The notes beneath the pieces were generated by a model. The model was not told the DNA's origin. It saw only the letters and a program-made list of their open reading frames with translations, and did not search any database. The position numbers were made by a program, and so were the translations under genes. This document shows positions 8,301-16,505 of a stretch of 64,000 nucleotides of DNA, piece by piece; position 1 is the stretch's first letter, and each line of letters starts with the position of its first letter. The DNA is from Janthinobacterium agaricidamnosum. Its GTDB lineage: Bacteria > Pseudomonadota > Gammaproteobacteria > Burkholderiales > Burkholderiaceae_D. Location: the NCBI RefSeq assembly GCF_003667705.1, contig NZ_CP033019.1, positions 2,914,001-2,978,000 on the forward strand. Reading direction: 5' to 3'.

Positions 8301-9163
8301 GGCTGTTTTCCTTCCGGCGGCGCGGAAGCGAGGCCCAGGCCCGTCACTTGCCAGCCGCCCTTGCCTTGTTTCCATTGAAATTGCTGGCCGAACCAGGCCA
8401 GTTCCAGCTCGCGCCGGATGCGGTTCGAATCCGTGCGGCCCTGGCGCGCCTTGATGGCGGCGCGCGCCTGCGCGGAAGCCGTTTCCGAGATCGGTTTCAG
8501 CCAGCGCTGATACGTGTCTGGCGGCAAGGCCAGCACGCCGGCCACGCCGTCGTCGCGCGTGGCGACGATGATCCCCACCTTCGTCAGCGCATTCGTCAGC
8601 GTATTCGTCAGATATGCGCCGCGCCGCCCGTCGGGCGAAACGGAGACCAGCATGGCGGGCGCGTAATCGCCCGTGACGCCGCCCGGCACGTCAAACCACA
8701 GCAGCTCGCCCGTGTCCGTATCGAGCGCGCGGCCGTCGCGGGCAAACAGCAGCATCTCGGGACGGCCCGGCTGCGGCACGCCCCATTCGGGGTCGCGCTC
8801 CGTGCGCACCATGCTGTCGCGCTGCAGGGGACTGATGGGGCGCATCAGCGGTTCGCCATTCTGCACGCCGATCAGTATCGTGCCCTGGCCCGTATAGCCC
8901 TTGGTGAATGCCAGCAGCATGGGCTGGCCCTCGCGCGTCGCTTTCAGCGGACGCACCTCCACCACTTCGCGCGCGCCGCCGGGCCAGTAGCCGTGCTTGC
9001 GGAAAGTCAAGGTAACGAGCGGGGCGTGGCGGTCACGCGTGACGACAAAGTCGCCGTATTGCTGCATCACCGGCACGTATGGCGCTTGCGCCTGCGCGGC
9101 GGGCACGATGGCGGCGGCCAGGATGGCGGCGGCCGCCAGGCGGTGTAAAGAAAAGAACAGCAT
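8297..9163 (-). CDS. Exported protein of unknown function
   Basis: A 288-residue protein with a Sec signal peptide (MLFFSLHRLAAAAILAAAIV, cleavage likely after AQA). The rest is soluble and not recognised. A stretch with SVSPDGRRGAYLTNTLTNAL and WFDVPGGVTGDYAPAM hints at a beta-rich fold. ATG 9163 gives the best signal peptide; in-frame codons further upstream would add a charged extension. It is the first gene of a two-gene operon with the downstream lipoprotein (four-base overlap). Confidence 0.75.
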   Translation of the reverse strand: MLFFSLHRLAAAAILAAAIVPAAQAQAPYVPVMQQYGDFVVTRDRHAPLVTLTFRKHGYWPGGAREVVEVRPLKATREGQPMLLAFTKGYTGQGTILIGVQNGEPLMRPISPLQRDSMVRTERDPEWGVPQPGRPEMLLFARDGRALDTDTGELLWFDVPGGVTGDYAPAMLVSVSPDGRRGAYLTNTLTNALTKVGIIVATRDDGVAGVLALPPDTYQRWLKPISETASAQARAAIKARQGRTDSNRIRRELELAWFGQQFQWKQGKGGWQVTGLGLASAPPEGKQP

Positions 9164-9244
9164 GGCATCCTGTAAAGGTCGCGCTGGGCGAAGGAACGCC
9201 ATCATAAACGATTCATCGCCAGCAATACTGTCCAATAGGAAACA

Positions 9245-10063
9245 TCAGCGGCGCTGGATTTCGATCAGTTCGATCTCGAACAGCTTGGGCCACAGTTTGC
9301 CCGTGACAAACAGGCGTTTTCCCCGTGCATCCCAGGCGATGCCGTTGAGCACGGCGTCGGGATTGGCCGTGCCCCGCTGCTCGGGCGGCAGCAAGCCCGT
9401 CAGGTCGATCCAGCCCACGACCTTGCCGCTGGCCGGGTCGACGCGGGCGATCACATCCGCGCCCCACACATTGGCGAACAGTTGCCCGTCGACCATTTCC
9501 AGCTCGTTCAGCCGGTCGATGGGCCGCCCTTCGGCTTTCACTTCGAAGCGGCGCACTTCCTTCAGGGTTTTCGGATTGAGCACGCGGATGGCCGACGTGC
9601 CGTCGCTCATGTAGACGAATTGATTGTCGCTGGCCAGGCCCCAGCCTTCGCCCGGGTAGCTGAATTTGCGTTTCAATTTGAAGGTCTTCACGTCGAAGAC
9701 ATAGCCGGTCTGCGAAATCCACGTCAGGCCCAGGAGCTCATCGCCCACATCCGTGATGCCTTCGCCAAACACATTCTTGTCGAGCATGCTTTTCTGCAGC
9801 ACCTTGCCCGTCGTCAATTCCACCTTGCGCAAGGAGGACTGGCCATTCTGGCCCGTGCTTTCATACAGATGGCCATCCTTGAACAGCAAGCCTTGCGTGA
9901 ACGCCTGGGGGTCGTGCGGATAGGTGTTCTTGACGAAATAACCATACACGGGCAAGGCGGCCTGGGCGTAGCCCATTTCGCTCATCAGGCCCACGGTGCA
10001 TAACAATCCCAGCAGCAATGAGCCGGCCGTGCGTTTAAGTCTGGTATTGACGTTGATGTTCAT
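9245..10063 (-). CDS. Glutaminyl-peptide cyclotransferase, plant/bacterial beta-propeller type
   Basis: A 272-residue protein with a signal peptide (cleavage near AQA, residues 33-35). It carries the hallmarks of the glutamine cyclotransferase family: FTQGL, LYESTGQNGQSSLRKV, FGEGIT, GLTW, GWGLASD, MSDGTSAIRVLNP, LNELE, ANVWGADVIARVDPASG, NGIAWDARGKRLFVTGKLWPKLFEI. The enzyme converts N-terminal glutamine to pyroglutamate with release of ammonia and should work in the periplasm. ATG 10063 gives the signal peptide. It sits 26 bases downstream of the LysR gene on the same strand. Confidence 0.92.
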   Translation of the reverse strand: MNINVNTRLKRTAGSLLLGLLCTVGLMSEMGYAQAALPVYGYFVKNTYPHDPQAFTQGLLFKDGHLYESTGQNGQSSLRKVELTTGKVLQKSMLDKNVFGEGITDVGDELLGLTWISQTGYVFDVKTFKLKRKFSYPGEGWGLASDNQFVYMSDGTSAIRVLNPKTLKEVRRFEVKAEGRPIDRLNELEMVDGQLFANVWGADVIARVDPASGKVVGWIDLTGLLPPEQRGTANPDAVLNGIAWDARGKRLFVTGKLWPKLFEIELIEIQRR

Positions 10064-10089
10064 CGGGTCGGGCGGAAGTTGGCGAGCGC

Positions 10090-10998
10090 CTATTGTAAAC
10101 GTGCCGAGTCCGCCATGCGCGCCCTGACGAGCTCCAGCCAGGCGCGCGCCGCGAACGACAGCCGCCCGCCCCGGCGCCAGGCCAGCATCAAATTCCACTC
10201 CACGGGCGGGCCGTCCAGGGGGATGACGTCAAATTGCGCGGCATCAAGCGTGTCGCAATACATCTTCGGCAGCAGGCAGATGCCCACGCCCAGGCGTACC
10301 AGCGAGGCAATGAAATCCCACTGGCCGCTGCGGCCCGTGATGCGCGGCGCGAAACCGGCCCGCTGGCAGGCATCCTGCACGATGTCGTTGAGGGCAAACG
10401 CGGCGCCATAGAAGATGAAGGGGCTGTCGGCCAGCTCGGCCAGGGCCACGGCAGCGCGCCCCTGCCACGGCGAGCCAGGCGCCGCCAGCAGGCACAGCGG
10501 CGAGCGCACGAGGGGCAAGGCTTCGAAATCCTGCCAGGTGGCCGCGTTGCCCGGATAGTCGAGCATGGTGCCCAGTTCCACCGTGCCGGTGCGCAAGTCG
10601 CGCTCGATCGCCTGCGTGCCGCTTTCATACATTTTCAGTTCGATGCCCGGATAGCGCTGGTGGTATTCGGCCAGCCATGGCGCCAGGGTGGAGTGCGTCT
10701 GCGGCGACACGCCGACGCGCAATTCGCCCCGTTCCAGATGTTGCAGGTCACGCAATTCCACCTTCAGTTCCGCATGCAGGGCCAGCAGTTCATGCGCGCG
10801 CGACAGCACCACCTTGCCCGCGTCCGTCAGCGTAAAACGCTTGCCCGCGCGGTCCAGCAGGGCCAGGTCCAGCGATTGCTCCAGCTGTTGCACCATCTTG
10901 CTGACGGTGGGCTGCGTCACGTGCAGCCTGGCGGCCGCGCGCGTAAAACTGGCTTGCTCGACCACTTCGACGAAGTAGCGCAGGGAGCGGATATCCAT
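10090..10998 (-). CDS. LysR-family regulator (CidR/AlsR-like position)
   Basis: A 302-residue LysR regulator with an N-terminal winged helix-turn-helix (MDIRSLRYFVEVVEQASFTR, LHVTQPTVSKMVQQLE, residues ~1-60) and a periplasmic-binding-like effector domain (RVGVSPQTHSTLAPW onward). It is divergent from the lrgAB pair with about 100 bases between, the arrangement seen for CidR-type regulators of lrgAB/cidAB genes. ATG 10998 is chosen because MDIRSLRYF is the usual LysR start. The effector is unknown; organic acids such as acetate are plausible by analogy. Confidence 0.92.
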   Translation of the reverse strand: MDIRSLRYFVEVVEQASFTRAAARLHVTQPTVSKMVQQLEQSLDLALLDRAGKRFTLTDAGKVVLSRAHELLALHAELKVELRDLQHLERGELRVGVSPQTHSTLAPWLAEYHQRYPGIELKMYESGTQAIERDLRTGTVELGTMLDYPGNAATWQDFEALPLVRSPLCLLAAPGSPWQGRAAVALAELADSPFIFYGAAFALNDIVQDACQRAGFAPRITGRSGQWDFIASLVRLGVGICLLPKMYCDTLDAAQFDVIPLDGPPVEWNLMLAWRRGGRLSFAARAWLELVRARMADSARLQ

Positions 10999-11002
10999 GA
11001 TG

Positions 11003-11019
11003 CATTCCAATATCGAATG
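11003..11019 (+). promoter_or_regulatory. LysR-type binding site (CATTC-N7-GAATG)
   Basis: A 17-bp inverted repeat with the T-N11-A LysR pattern lies in the divergent region, 5 bases upstream of the regulator start and 83 bases upstream of lrgA. It is well placed for autorepression and lrgAB control. Confidence 0.55.
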
Positions 11020-11101
11020 ATAATCATGAGTTTAAGTCATTTTATCTTTTGATGTGGGCTCACTACAATGAAAACCTCCCCCATCCGTTTGAAAGCCTGC
11101 C

Positions 11102-11560
11102 GTGAAAGCCGTCCCTTGTTCCACCGCCGCCCCACTCTCCATCCCTGTCTGGCGCCAGCCCGCGCAGACCGCGTGGCAAGTGGGCATCCTGATCGCCGCC
11201 TGGTGGCTGGCCGACGCAGCCGCGTCCGCCCTGCACTTGCCGTTCTCCGGCGGAGTCGTGGGCCTGTTCGTGCTGGTGGCGCTGCTGCTGGCGGGCTGGG
11301 TGCGCCCCGCCGCCATCGAACTGGGCGCGAACTGGCTGCTGGCCAATATGCTGCTGTTCTTCATACCGCTGGTCGTATCCGTGGTGCAATTTACGCAACT
11401 GTTGAAGTCGCAAGGTCTGATGCTGTTCGTAAATATCGGCCTGGGCTTTGCCTGCGTGATGCTGGCGACGGCGCTGACGGTGGAAGGGGTGTGCCGCTAT
11501 GAACGCAAGTTGCGTCTGAATAAGCTGCTGCGCCAGCGCGCCGCGAGGGCGCAAGCATGA
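11102..11560 (+). CDS. lrgA: CidA/LrgA family holin-like membrane protein
   Basis: A 152-residue inner-membrane protein with four hydrophobic segments and the family signature (LPFSGGVVGLFVLVALLL; ANMLLFFIPLVVSVVQF). CidA/LrgA proteins are small, holin-like and linked to cell lysis control, murein hydrolase activity and export of small metabolites such as pyruvate. The stop overlaps the lrgB start by four bases (ATGA). The start follows a divergent LysR gene. Confidence 0.92.
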   Translation: MKAVPCSTAAPLSIPVWRQPAQTAWQVGILIAAWWLADAAASALHLPFSGGVVGLFVLVALLLAGWVRPAAIELGANWLLANMLLFFIPLVVSVVQFTQLLKSQGLMLFVNIGLGFACVMLATALTVEGVCRYERKLRLNKLLRQRAARAQA

Positions 11561-12246
11561 GCACCCTGCTGCTGTCGCTGCTGTTCCTGCTGCTGACCCT
11601 GGTGCTGTTCTACGCCAACCAGGCCGTGCACCGCCGCCACCCGCATTTCTTGCTGACGCCCGCCATCTGCACCTCGGCCATCTTGATCGTCATCGTGCAG
11701 GCCACGTCGACGCCGTTCGCCACGTATTTCGGCGAGACGCGCTGGCTGCCGTGGCTGCTGGGCCCGGCCACCATCGCGTTTGCGCTGCCCATCTTCCAGG
11801 AGCGCAAGCTGATCCGCAAGCACTGGCTGGCCTTGTCGCTGGGCAGCTGCGCCGGCATCGTGGCATCGGTCGCCGCCACCTTGCTGCTGGACCGGGTATT
11901 TGGCGTGCACGGCGACATGGCGCGCAGCCTGCTGGCACGCTCCGTCTCGACGCCGTTCGCGCTGGAAGCGTCGCGCCACATGGGCGGTTCGGCCCAGCTG
12001 ACGGGCATCTTCGTGGTGATGACGGGCTTGTTCGGCTTGATGCTGGGCAAGCCGCTGCTGAAACTGCTGCCCTTGCGTATGCGCATCGCCCGTGGTGCCC
12101 CCTATGGCGCGGCCGCGCACGGCTTCGGCTTGTCCGTGGCGCGCCGCGTGGGCACGGAAGAAGGCGCCGTGGCCAGCCTGACGATGATCTTTTCCGGCAT
12201 CGTAACGGTGCTGCTGGCGCCGCTGCTGGGACATGTGCTGGGCTAG
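11557..12246 (+). CDS. lrgB: LrgB/CidB family membrane protein
   Basis: A 229-residue inner-membrane protein, almost entirely hydrophobic, with the LrgB motifs WLPWLLGPATIAFALP, SVSTPFALEASRHMGG, LTGIFVVMTGLFG and GAAAHGFGLSVARR.GTEEGA. It is the usual partner of LrgA/CidA. Its end overlaps the convergent TetR gene by four bases (CTAG), so no terminator separates the two. Confidence 0.93.
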   Translation: MSTLLLSLLFLLLTLVLFYANQAVHRRHPHFLLTPAICTSAILIVIVQATSTPFATYFGETRWLPWLLGPATIAFALPIFQERKLIRKHWLALSLGSCAGIVASVAATLLLDRVFGVHGDMARSLLARSVSTPFALEASRHMGGSAQLTGIFVVMTGLFGLMLGKPLLKLLPLRMRIARGAPYGAAAHGFGLSVARRVGTEEGAVASLTMIFSGIVTVLLAPLLGHVLG

Positions 12247-12926
12247 CGGCCCGCTTGCAGCGCCTGCATGCCATGCACGATCAGGTCGATGCCCGCCAAA
12301 AAATCCTCGCGGTCGTCGTGCGCGCGCAACTGACCCGCCACCTTGCGGGCAAACGGAAAGGCCTGCACATCGAGGCGTGACCAGGCGCCCGCCAGGGTGT
12401 CGAGGAAATGCGCGCGTTCCAGGCCCTGTTCCCGGGCGATGACGGCATTGGCCGCATTCTGCCCGCTCACGCCCAGCAGATAATTGAGCAAGGCGCATGC
12501 CGCCATCCACTGCCGGTCCTGCGGCACGCCCAGCGCATCGACCTGCCGGCCCAGGCGTTCCAGGATGCGCACGGTGGGCAGCTGGCCCGGCGCGCGGGAC
12601 AGGGCCGAACCCAGCCACGGATGCGCATCCATCGCCTCGAACATGGCCAGCGCCACTTCGCGGATGCCCGCCTGCGGCGTATCACCAGGCGGGGCGGCCT
12701 GCATGGCGCGGGCGACGATGGCGTCGCTGGCGGCCGTGAACAAATCATCCTTGTCGGCCACGTGCCAGTAGATGGCGCCCGCTCCCGTCGCCAGGCGCGC
12801 GGCCAGGGCGCGGAAGGTCAGGCCGCCCTCGCCTGCCGTGTCGAGCAGGGCAATGGCGGCGTCGATGATGGAGTCGCGCGTCAGCGAGTCGGCGCGTCGT
12901 GGTGGGGTCGCTACGGTATCGGGCAT
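12243..12926 (-). CDS. TetR-family repressor of the adjacent monooxygenase
   Basis: A 227-residue TetR-type regulator: N-terminal helix-turn-helix (SIIDAAIALLDTAGEGGLTF, ALAARLATGAGAIYWHVADK, residues ~18-65) and a helical ligand domain. It is divergent from a TetX-like flavin monooxygenase, with 89 bases between the two start codons and a 15-bp palindrome in that gap. The likely role is repression of itself and the monooxygenase until a small-molecule substrate binds. The ligand is unknown. Confidence 0.9.
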   Translation of the reverse strand: MPDTVATPPRRADSLTRDSIIDAAIALLDTAGEGGLTFRALAARLATGAGAIYWHVADKDDLFTAASDAIVARAMQAAPPGDTPQAGIREVALAMFEAMDAHPWLGSALSRAPGQLPTVRILERLGRQVDALGVPQDRQWMAACALLNYLLGVSGQNAANAVIAREQGLERAHFLDTLAGAWSRLDVQAFPFARKVAGQLRAHDDREDFLAGIDLIVHGMQALQAGR

Positions 12927-12934
12927 CGCTTATC

Positions 12935-12963
12935 TTGACACAGATGATGGCTTGCCGCAAAAT
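12935..12963 (+). promoter_or_regulatory. Sigma-70 promoter for the TetX-like gene
   Basis: A perfect -35 TTGACA (12935-12940) is followed after 17 bases by CAAAAT (12958-12963) as the -10 element. The palindromic operator begins six bases further on, at the expected transcription start. Confidence 0.6.
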
Positions 12964-12968
12964 TCTTC

Positions 12969-12983
12969 TGGAACGCCGTTCCA
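12969..12983. promoter_or_regulatory. Putative TetR operator, TGGAAC-GCC-GTTCCA
   Basis: A perfect 6-bp inverted repeat with a three-base centre lies between the TetR and monooxygenase starts, immediately after the predicted -10. Binding here would block transcription initiation of the monooxygenase and could also cover the regulator promoter. Confidence 0.6.
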
Positions 12984-13015
12984 CTACTATTTTGAACACC
13001 ACCTGAAGGATCACC

Positions 13016-14158
13016 ATGCAAATCGCCATCATCGGCGCGGGCCTGGGCGGGCTGATGCTCGCCCGCGTGCTGCACGTCCACGGCATCGCCGCCACCGTGT
13101 ATGAAGCGGATGCGTCGCCCCAGGCGCGCCGCCAGGGCGGCATGCTCGATATCCACGAGGAAAGCGGCCAACAAGCGCTGCGGGCGGCCGGCCTGCACGA
13201 CGCCTTCCGTGCCCTCATCCATGTGGGCGGCGAAGCGAGCCGCGTGCTCGACCAGCATGGCACGGTCCTGCACGACGAGGGCGACGATGGCACGGGCGGG
13301 CGTCCCGAAGTGCCGCGCGGCGAGCTGCGCCGCATCTTGCTCGATGCCTTGCCTGAAGGCTGCGTGCGCTGGGGCCACAAGCTGACAAACGTCGCGACGC
13401 TGGACGACGGCAGGTACATGCTGAGCTTTGCGCATGGCGCCACGGCGGCCAGCGATCTGCTGGTGGGCGCGGACGGCGCCTGGTCCCGGGTGCGGCCGCT
13501 GCTCTCCAGCGCGCAGCCCGCCTACAGCGGCATTGCCTTCATTGAAACGTATCTGTTCGACAGCGACCGCCGCCACGGGGCCACTGCGCAAGCCGTGGGC
13601 GCCGGCGCCCTGTTCGCGCTGGCGCCGGGCAAGGGCATCCAGGCTCACCGCGAAGCCGATGGCGTGCTGCATGCGTATGTGGCCCTGAGTAAACCCGAAG
13701 AGTGGCTGGCAGGCATCGATTTTGCCGATCCCGCCGCCGCGCGGGCAGCCATCGCCGCCCAGTTTGCCGGCTGGGCGCCGGCGCTCACGGCCCTGATCAC
13801 GGACGCGGACACGCCGCCCGTGCCCCGTCCCGTGCACCTGCTGCCCGCCGGCCACCGCTGGCAACGCGTGGCAGGCGTGACCTTACTGGGCGACGCGGCC
13901 CATTTGATGGCGCCGGCCGGCGAAGGCGCCAACCTGGCCATGCTGGACGGCGCCGAGCTGGCGCAGGCGCTTGCCGCGCACCCAAGCGACGTGGAAGCGG
14001 CCTTGCTGGCATATGAAACGGCGCTGTTTGCGCGCAGCAGCGCGGCCGCGGTGGAGTCGGAACGCATCCTGCGCCTGTGCTTTGACGACGACGCGCCGCA
14101 TAGCCTGGTGCGGTTCTTCACAGGCATGCGGGACGCCGGCCCGGCACGCACAGTGTGA
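13016..14158 (+). CDS. TetX-like FAD-dependent monooxygenase
   Basis: A 380-residue class A flavoprotein monooxygenase. It has the Rossmann GxGxxG (IIGAGLGGLMLARVL, residues 4-18), TetX-like GGMLDIHEESGQQALRAAGL, the RxELRRILL segment, the DG motif (LLVGADGAWSRVR) and the second FAD motif LLGDAAHLMAPAGEGANLAM. Sequence order and motifs follow TetX-type tetracycline-inactivating enzymes and related aromatic hydroxylases. The natural substrate is unknown, and resistance should not be assumed. GAAGGA at 13005-13010 supports ATG 13016. It is divergent from a TetR gene. Confidence 0.88.
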   Translation: MQIAIIGAGLGGLMLARVLHVHGIAATVYEADASPQARRQGGMLDIHEESGQQALRAAGLHDAFRALIHVGGEASRVLDQHGTVLHDEGDDGTGGRPEVPRGELRRILLDALPEGCVRWGHKLTNVATLDDGRYMLSFAHGATAASDLLVGADGAWSRVRPLLSSAQPAYSGIAFIETYLFDSDRRHGATAQAVGAGALFALAPGKGIQAHREADGVLHAYVALSKPEEWLAGIDFADPAAARAAIAAQFAGWAPALTALITDADTPPVPRPVHLLPAGHRWQRVAGVTLLGDAAHLMAPAGEGANLAMLDGAELAQALAAHPSDVEAALLAYETALFARSSAAAVESERILRLCFDDDAPHSLVRFFTGMRDAGPARTV

Positions 14159-14237
14159 AAGGCGGCGCCAAAGCCCCACGCCGGCGGCCTTTATCGGGGA
14201 TAATACGTCTTTCCCCATTCCAAGCAGCCGCGCCACG

Positions 14238-15317
14238 ATGAAATACCCCGCAGTCCTTCCCTTCAGCGACATCCTGCCACGCCTGCATGAATTCGACGCC
14301 ATCATCGACGTGCGCAGCCCGTCCGAGTTCGCGGAAGACCACTTACCGGGCGCCATCAACCTGCCCGTGCTCGACGACGAGCAGCGCGTGCGCGTCGGCA
14401 CGCTATATAAACAGACCAGCGCCTTCGAAGCGAAGAAGCTGGGCGCGGCGCTGGTGGCGAAGAATATCGCGCGGCATATCGAAGACGGTTTCCTCGGTCA
14501 CCCGCACGAATGGAAGCCGCTCGTCTACTGCTGGCGCGGCGGCAACCGCAGCGGCGCCATGGCGCACATCCTGGCGCGCATCGGCTGGCCCGTCACGCAA
14601 CTCGACGGCGGCTACAAGGATTACCGGCGCCACGTGAATGCCGAACTGGCCACCCTGCCCGAGCGCTTCGATTTCATCAACGTGCTGTGCGGCCCGACGG
14701 GCAGCGGCAAGAGCCGCTTGCTGCAAGTGCTGGACACGCAAGGCGCGCAAGTGATCGACCTGGAACAATTGGCAGCGCACCGCGGCTCCGTGCTGGGCGG
14801 CTTGCCCGAGGAAGAGCAGCCCTCGCAAAAGGCGTTCGAAAGCGCGCTGTGGCAGCAGTTGCGCCAGTTCGACCCGGCATTGCCCGTCTTCATCGAATCG
14901 GAAAGCAAGAAAGTAGGCCGCGTGCGCGTGCCCGACGCGCTGATGGACAAGATGCGCGCGGCCGCCTGCACCGACGTGCGGCTGGCCACGGACCAGCGCG
15001 TGCAATTGCTGATGCAGGACTATGAACATTTCGTCGGCGACCCGGCCCGCCTGAATGTGCAGCTGGCCCTGTTGACGCAGCTGCATGGCAAGGAGAAAAT
15101 CGCCCATTGGCAGCAGCTGGCGACGGCGGGCCAGATGGCCGAGCTGGTGGAGGAACTGCTGGTCCAGCACTACGACCCCGTCTACCGGCAATCGATCGCC
15201 CGCAACTTCAGCCGCTACGCCCAGGCGACGCCGCTGGTCTTGCCCGATATTTCAGAACATGCCTTTGAGCAAGCCGCGCGCGCGTTGTGTGGTATTGTCG
15301 GCACTAATTCCCCCTAA
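14238..15317 (+). CDS. mnmH: tRNA 2-selenouridine synthase
   Basis: A 359-residue SelU/YbbB protein. The N-terminal rhodanese domain (FDAIIDVRSPSEFAEDHLPG) carries the active-site Cys98 in CWRGGNRSG. A P-loop GPTGSGK near residue 152 starts the C-terminal ATPase-like domain. The enzyme geranylates and then replaces sulphur with selenium at 2-thiouridine in the wobble position of tRNA-Lys/Glu/Gln, using selenophosphate. ATG 14238 is chosen because the rhodanese domain starts right after it; the frame is open further upstream inside the monooxygenase gene. selD follows 98 bases downstream. Confidence 0.95.
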   Translation: MKYPAVLPFSDILPRLHEFDAIIDVRSPSEFAEDHLPGAINLPVLDDEQRVRVGTLYKQTSAFEAKKLGAALVAKNIARHIEDGFLGHPHEWKPLVYCWRGGNRSGAMAHILARIGWPVTQLDGGYKDYRRHVNAELATLPERFDFINVLCGPTGSGKSRLLQVLDTQGAQVIDLEQLAAHRGSVLGGLPEEEQPSQKAFESALWQQLRQFDPALPVFIESESKKVGRVRVPDALMDKMRAAACTDVRLATDQRVQLLMQDYEHFVGDPARLNVQLALLTQLHGKEKIAHWQQLATAGQMAELVEELLVQHYDPVYRQSIARNFSRYAQATPLVLPDISEHAFEQAARALCGIVGTNSP

Positions 15318-15329
15318 AGACGCAGTGCC

Positions 15330-15356
15330 GGGGTCGGCCCCTGAGAGTCCGACCCC
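15330..15356. repeat. Short inverted repeat GGGGTCGG...CCGACCCC between mnmH and selD
   Basis: An 8-bp perfect stem encloses an 11-base loop, 12 bases after the mnmH stop. No T-run follows, so it is not a classical terminator. It may be a REP-like element or an RNA stabiliser. Confidence 0.5.
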
Positions 15357-15415
15357 AGACCTTGCGTTTGGGGTAAAAATGATCATCGTTGTACACAACA
15401 TCAGCAGGAATTTCC

Positions 15416-16480
15416 ATGTCAGATAGCGCAGCAACATCCAATACCCCCATCCGATTGACCGAATTTGCCCATGGCGGCGGCTGCGGCTGCAAGATCGCGC
15501 CCGGCGTGCTGGCCGACATCTTAAAGGGCAGCGGCGGCTTTCCCCTGCCGAAAGAATTGCTGGTCGGCATAGAAACCTCCGATGACGCGGCCGTCTACCA
15601 GCTCAACGACGAGCAGGCGCTGATCGCCACGACGGATTTCTTCATGCCCATCGTCGACGACCCGTTCGACTTCGGCCGCATCGCCGCCACCAACGCCATT
15701 TCCGACGTGTACGCCATGGGCGGCACGCCCATCATGGCGCTGGCCCTGGTCGGCATGCCGATCAACAAGCTGCCCGTGGAAACCATCGGCCTCATCTTGA
15801 AAGGCGGCGAAACCATCTGCGCCCAGGCCGGCATCCCCATCGCGGGCGGCCACACCATCGATTCCGTCGAACCGATCTATGGCCTCGTCGTGCTGGGTCT
15901 CGTGCACCCGTCGCAAGTGAAGCGCAATGCGGGCGCGCGCGCCGGCGACAAACTGGTATTGGGCAAACCGATCGGCGTGGGCATCCTGTCGGCCGCGCTG
16001 AAGAAAAATGCGCTCGACGCGGACGGCTACGCGTCCTTGATCGACAACACCACCAAATTGAATACCCCAGGCAAGAAACTGGCCCTGCTCGATGGCGTGC
16101 ATGCGCTGACGGACGTGACGGGCTTCGGCTTGCTGGGCCACACGCTGGAGCTGGCACGCGGCGCCAAGTTGCAGGCGCGCATCGCCATGGCTGACGTGCC
16201 GCTGCTGCCGCAAGTGCAGCAACTGGCGCAGAATGGCAACATCACGGGCGCCTCGGGCCGCAACTGGCAGGGTTACGGTGCGCAAGTGGCGCTGGATGAC
16301 AGTCTAACTGCCATCGACAAGGCGATCCTGACGGACCCGCAAACGGCCGGCCCCCTGCTGGTGGCCTGCGCGCCGGAAGCCGTCGAACAGGTGCTGGCGA
16401 TTTTCCGCGCCGAAGGCTTTGGCGACTCCGTCGTCATCGGCGAGATGCAGGATGGCAATACCGGGGTTTCCGTATATTAA
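15416..16480 (+). CDS. selD: Selenide, water dikinase (selenophosphate synthetase)
   Basis: A 354-residue SelD. It makes selenophosphate from selenide and ATP for mnmH and any other selenium pathway. The N-terminal active-site motif HGGGCGCK has Cys23 and Lys26, the catalytic pair (Cys17/Lys20 in E. coli), so this is the Cys rather than the selenocysteine form. ATP/metal motifs TTDFFMPIVDDPFDFG, NAISDVYAMGG, GGHTIDS and VTGFGLLGH follow. ATG 15416 places the active-site loop at the normal distance. The transporter gene follows after 25 bases, suggesting one operon. Confidence 0.96.
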   Translation: MSDSAATSNTPIRLTEFAHGGGCGCKIAPGVLADILKGSGGFPLPKELLVGIETSDDAAVYQLNDEQALIATTDFFMPIVDDPFDFGRIAATNAISDVYAMGGTPIMALALVGMPINKLPVETIGLILKGGETICAQAGIPIAGGHTIDSVEPIYGLVVLGLVHPSQVKRNAGARAGDKLVLGKPIGVGILSAALKKNALDADGYASLIDNTTKLNTPGKKLALLDGVHALTDVTGFGLLGHTLELARGAKLQARIAMADVPLLPQVQQLAQNGNITGASGRNWQGYGAQVALDDSLTAIDKAILTDPQTAGPLLVACAPEAVEQVLAIFRAEGFGDSVVIGEMQDGNTGVSVY

Positions 16481-16505
16481 TGAACAATCTTTCAAAGGCA
16501 GTCCC

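Noticed and set aside
15416..16480. Possible selenocysteine (TGA) in selD
   Set aside because: The active-site codon encodes cysteine (Cys23) and no internal TGA is read in frame.
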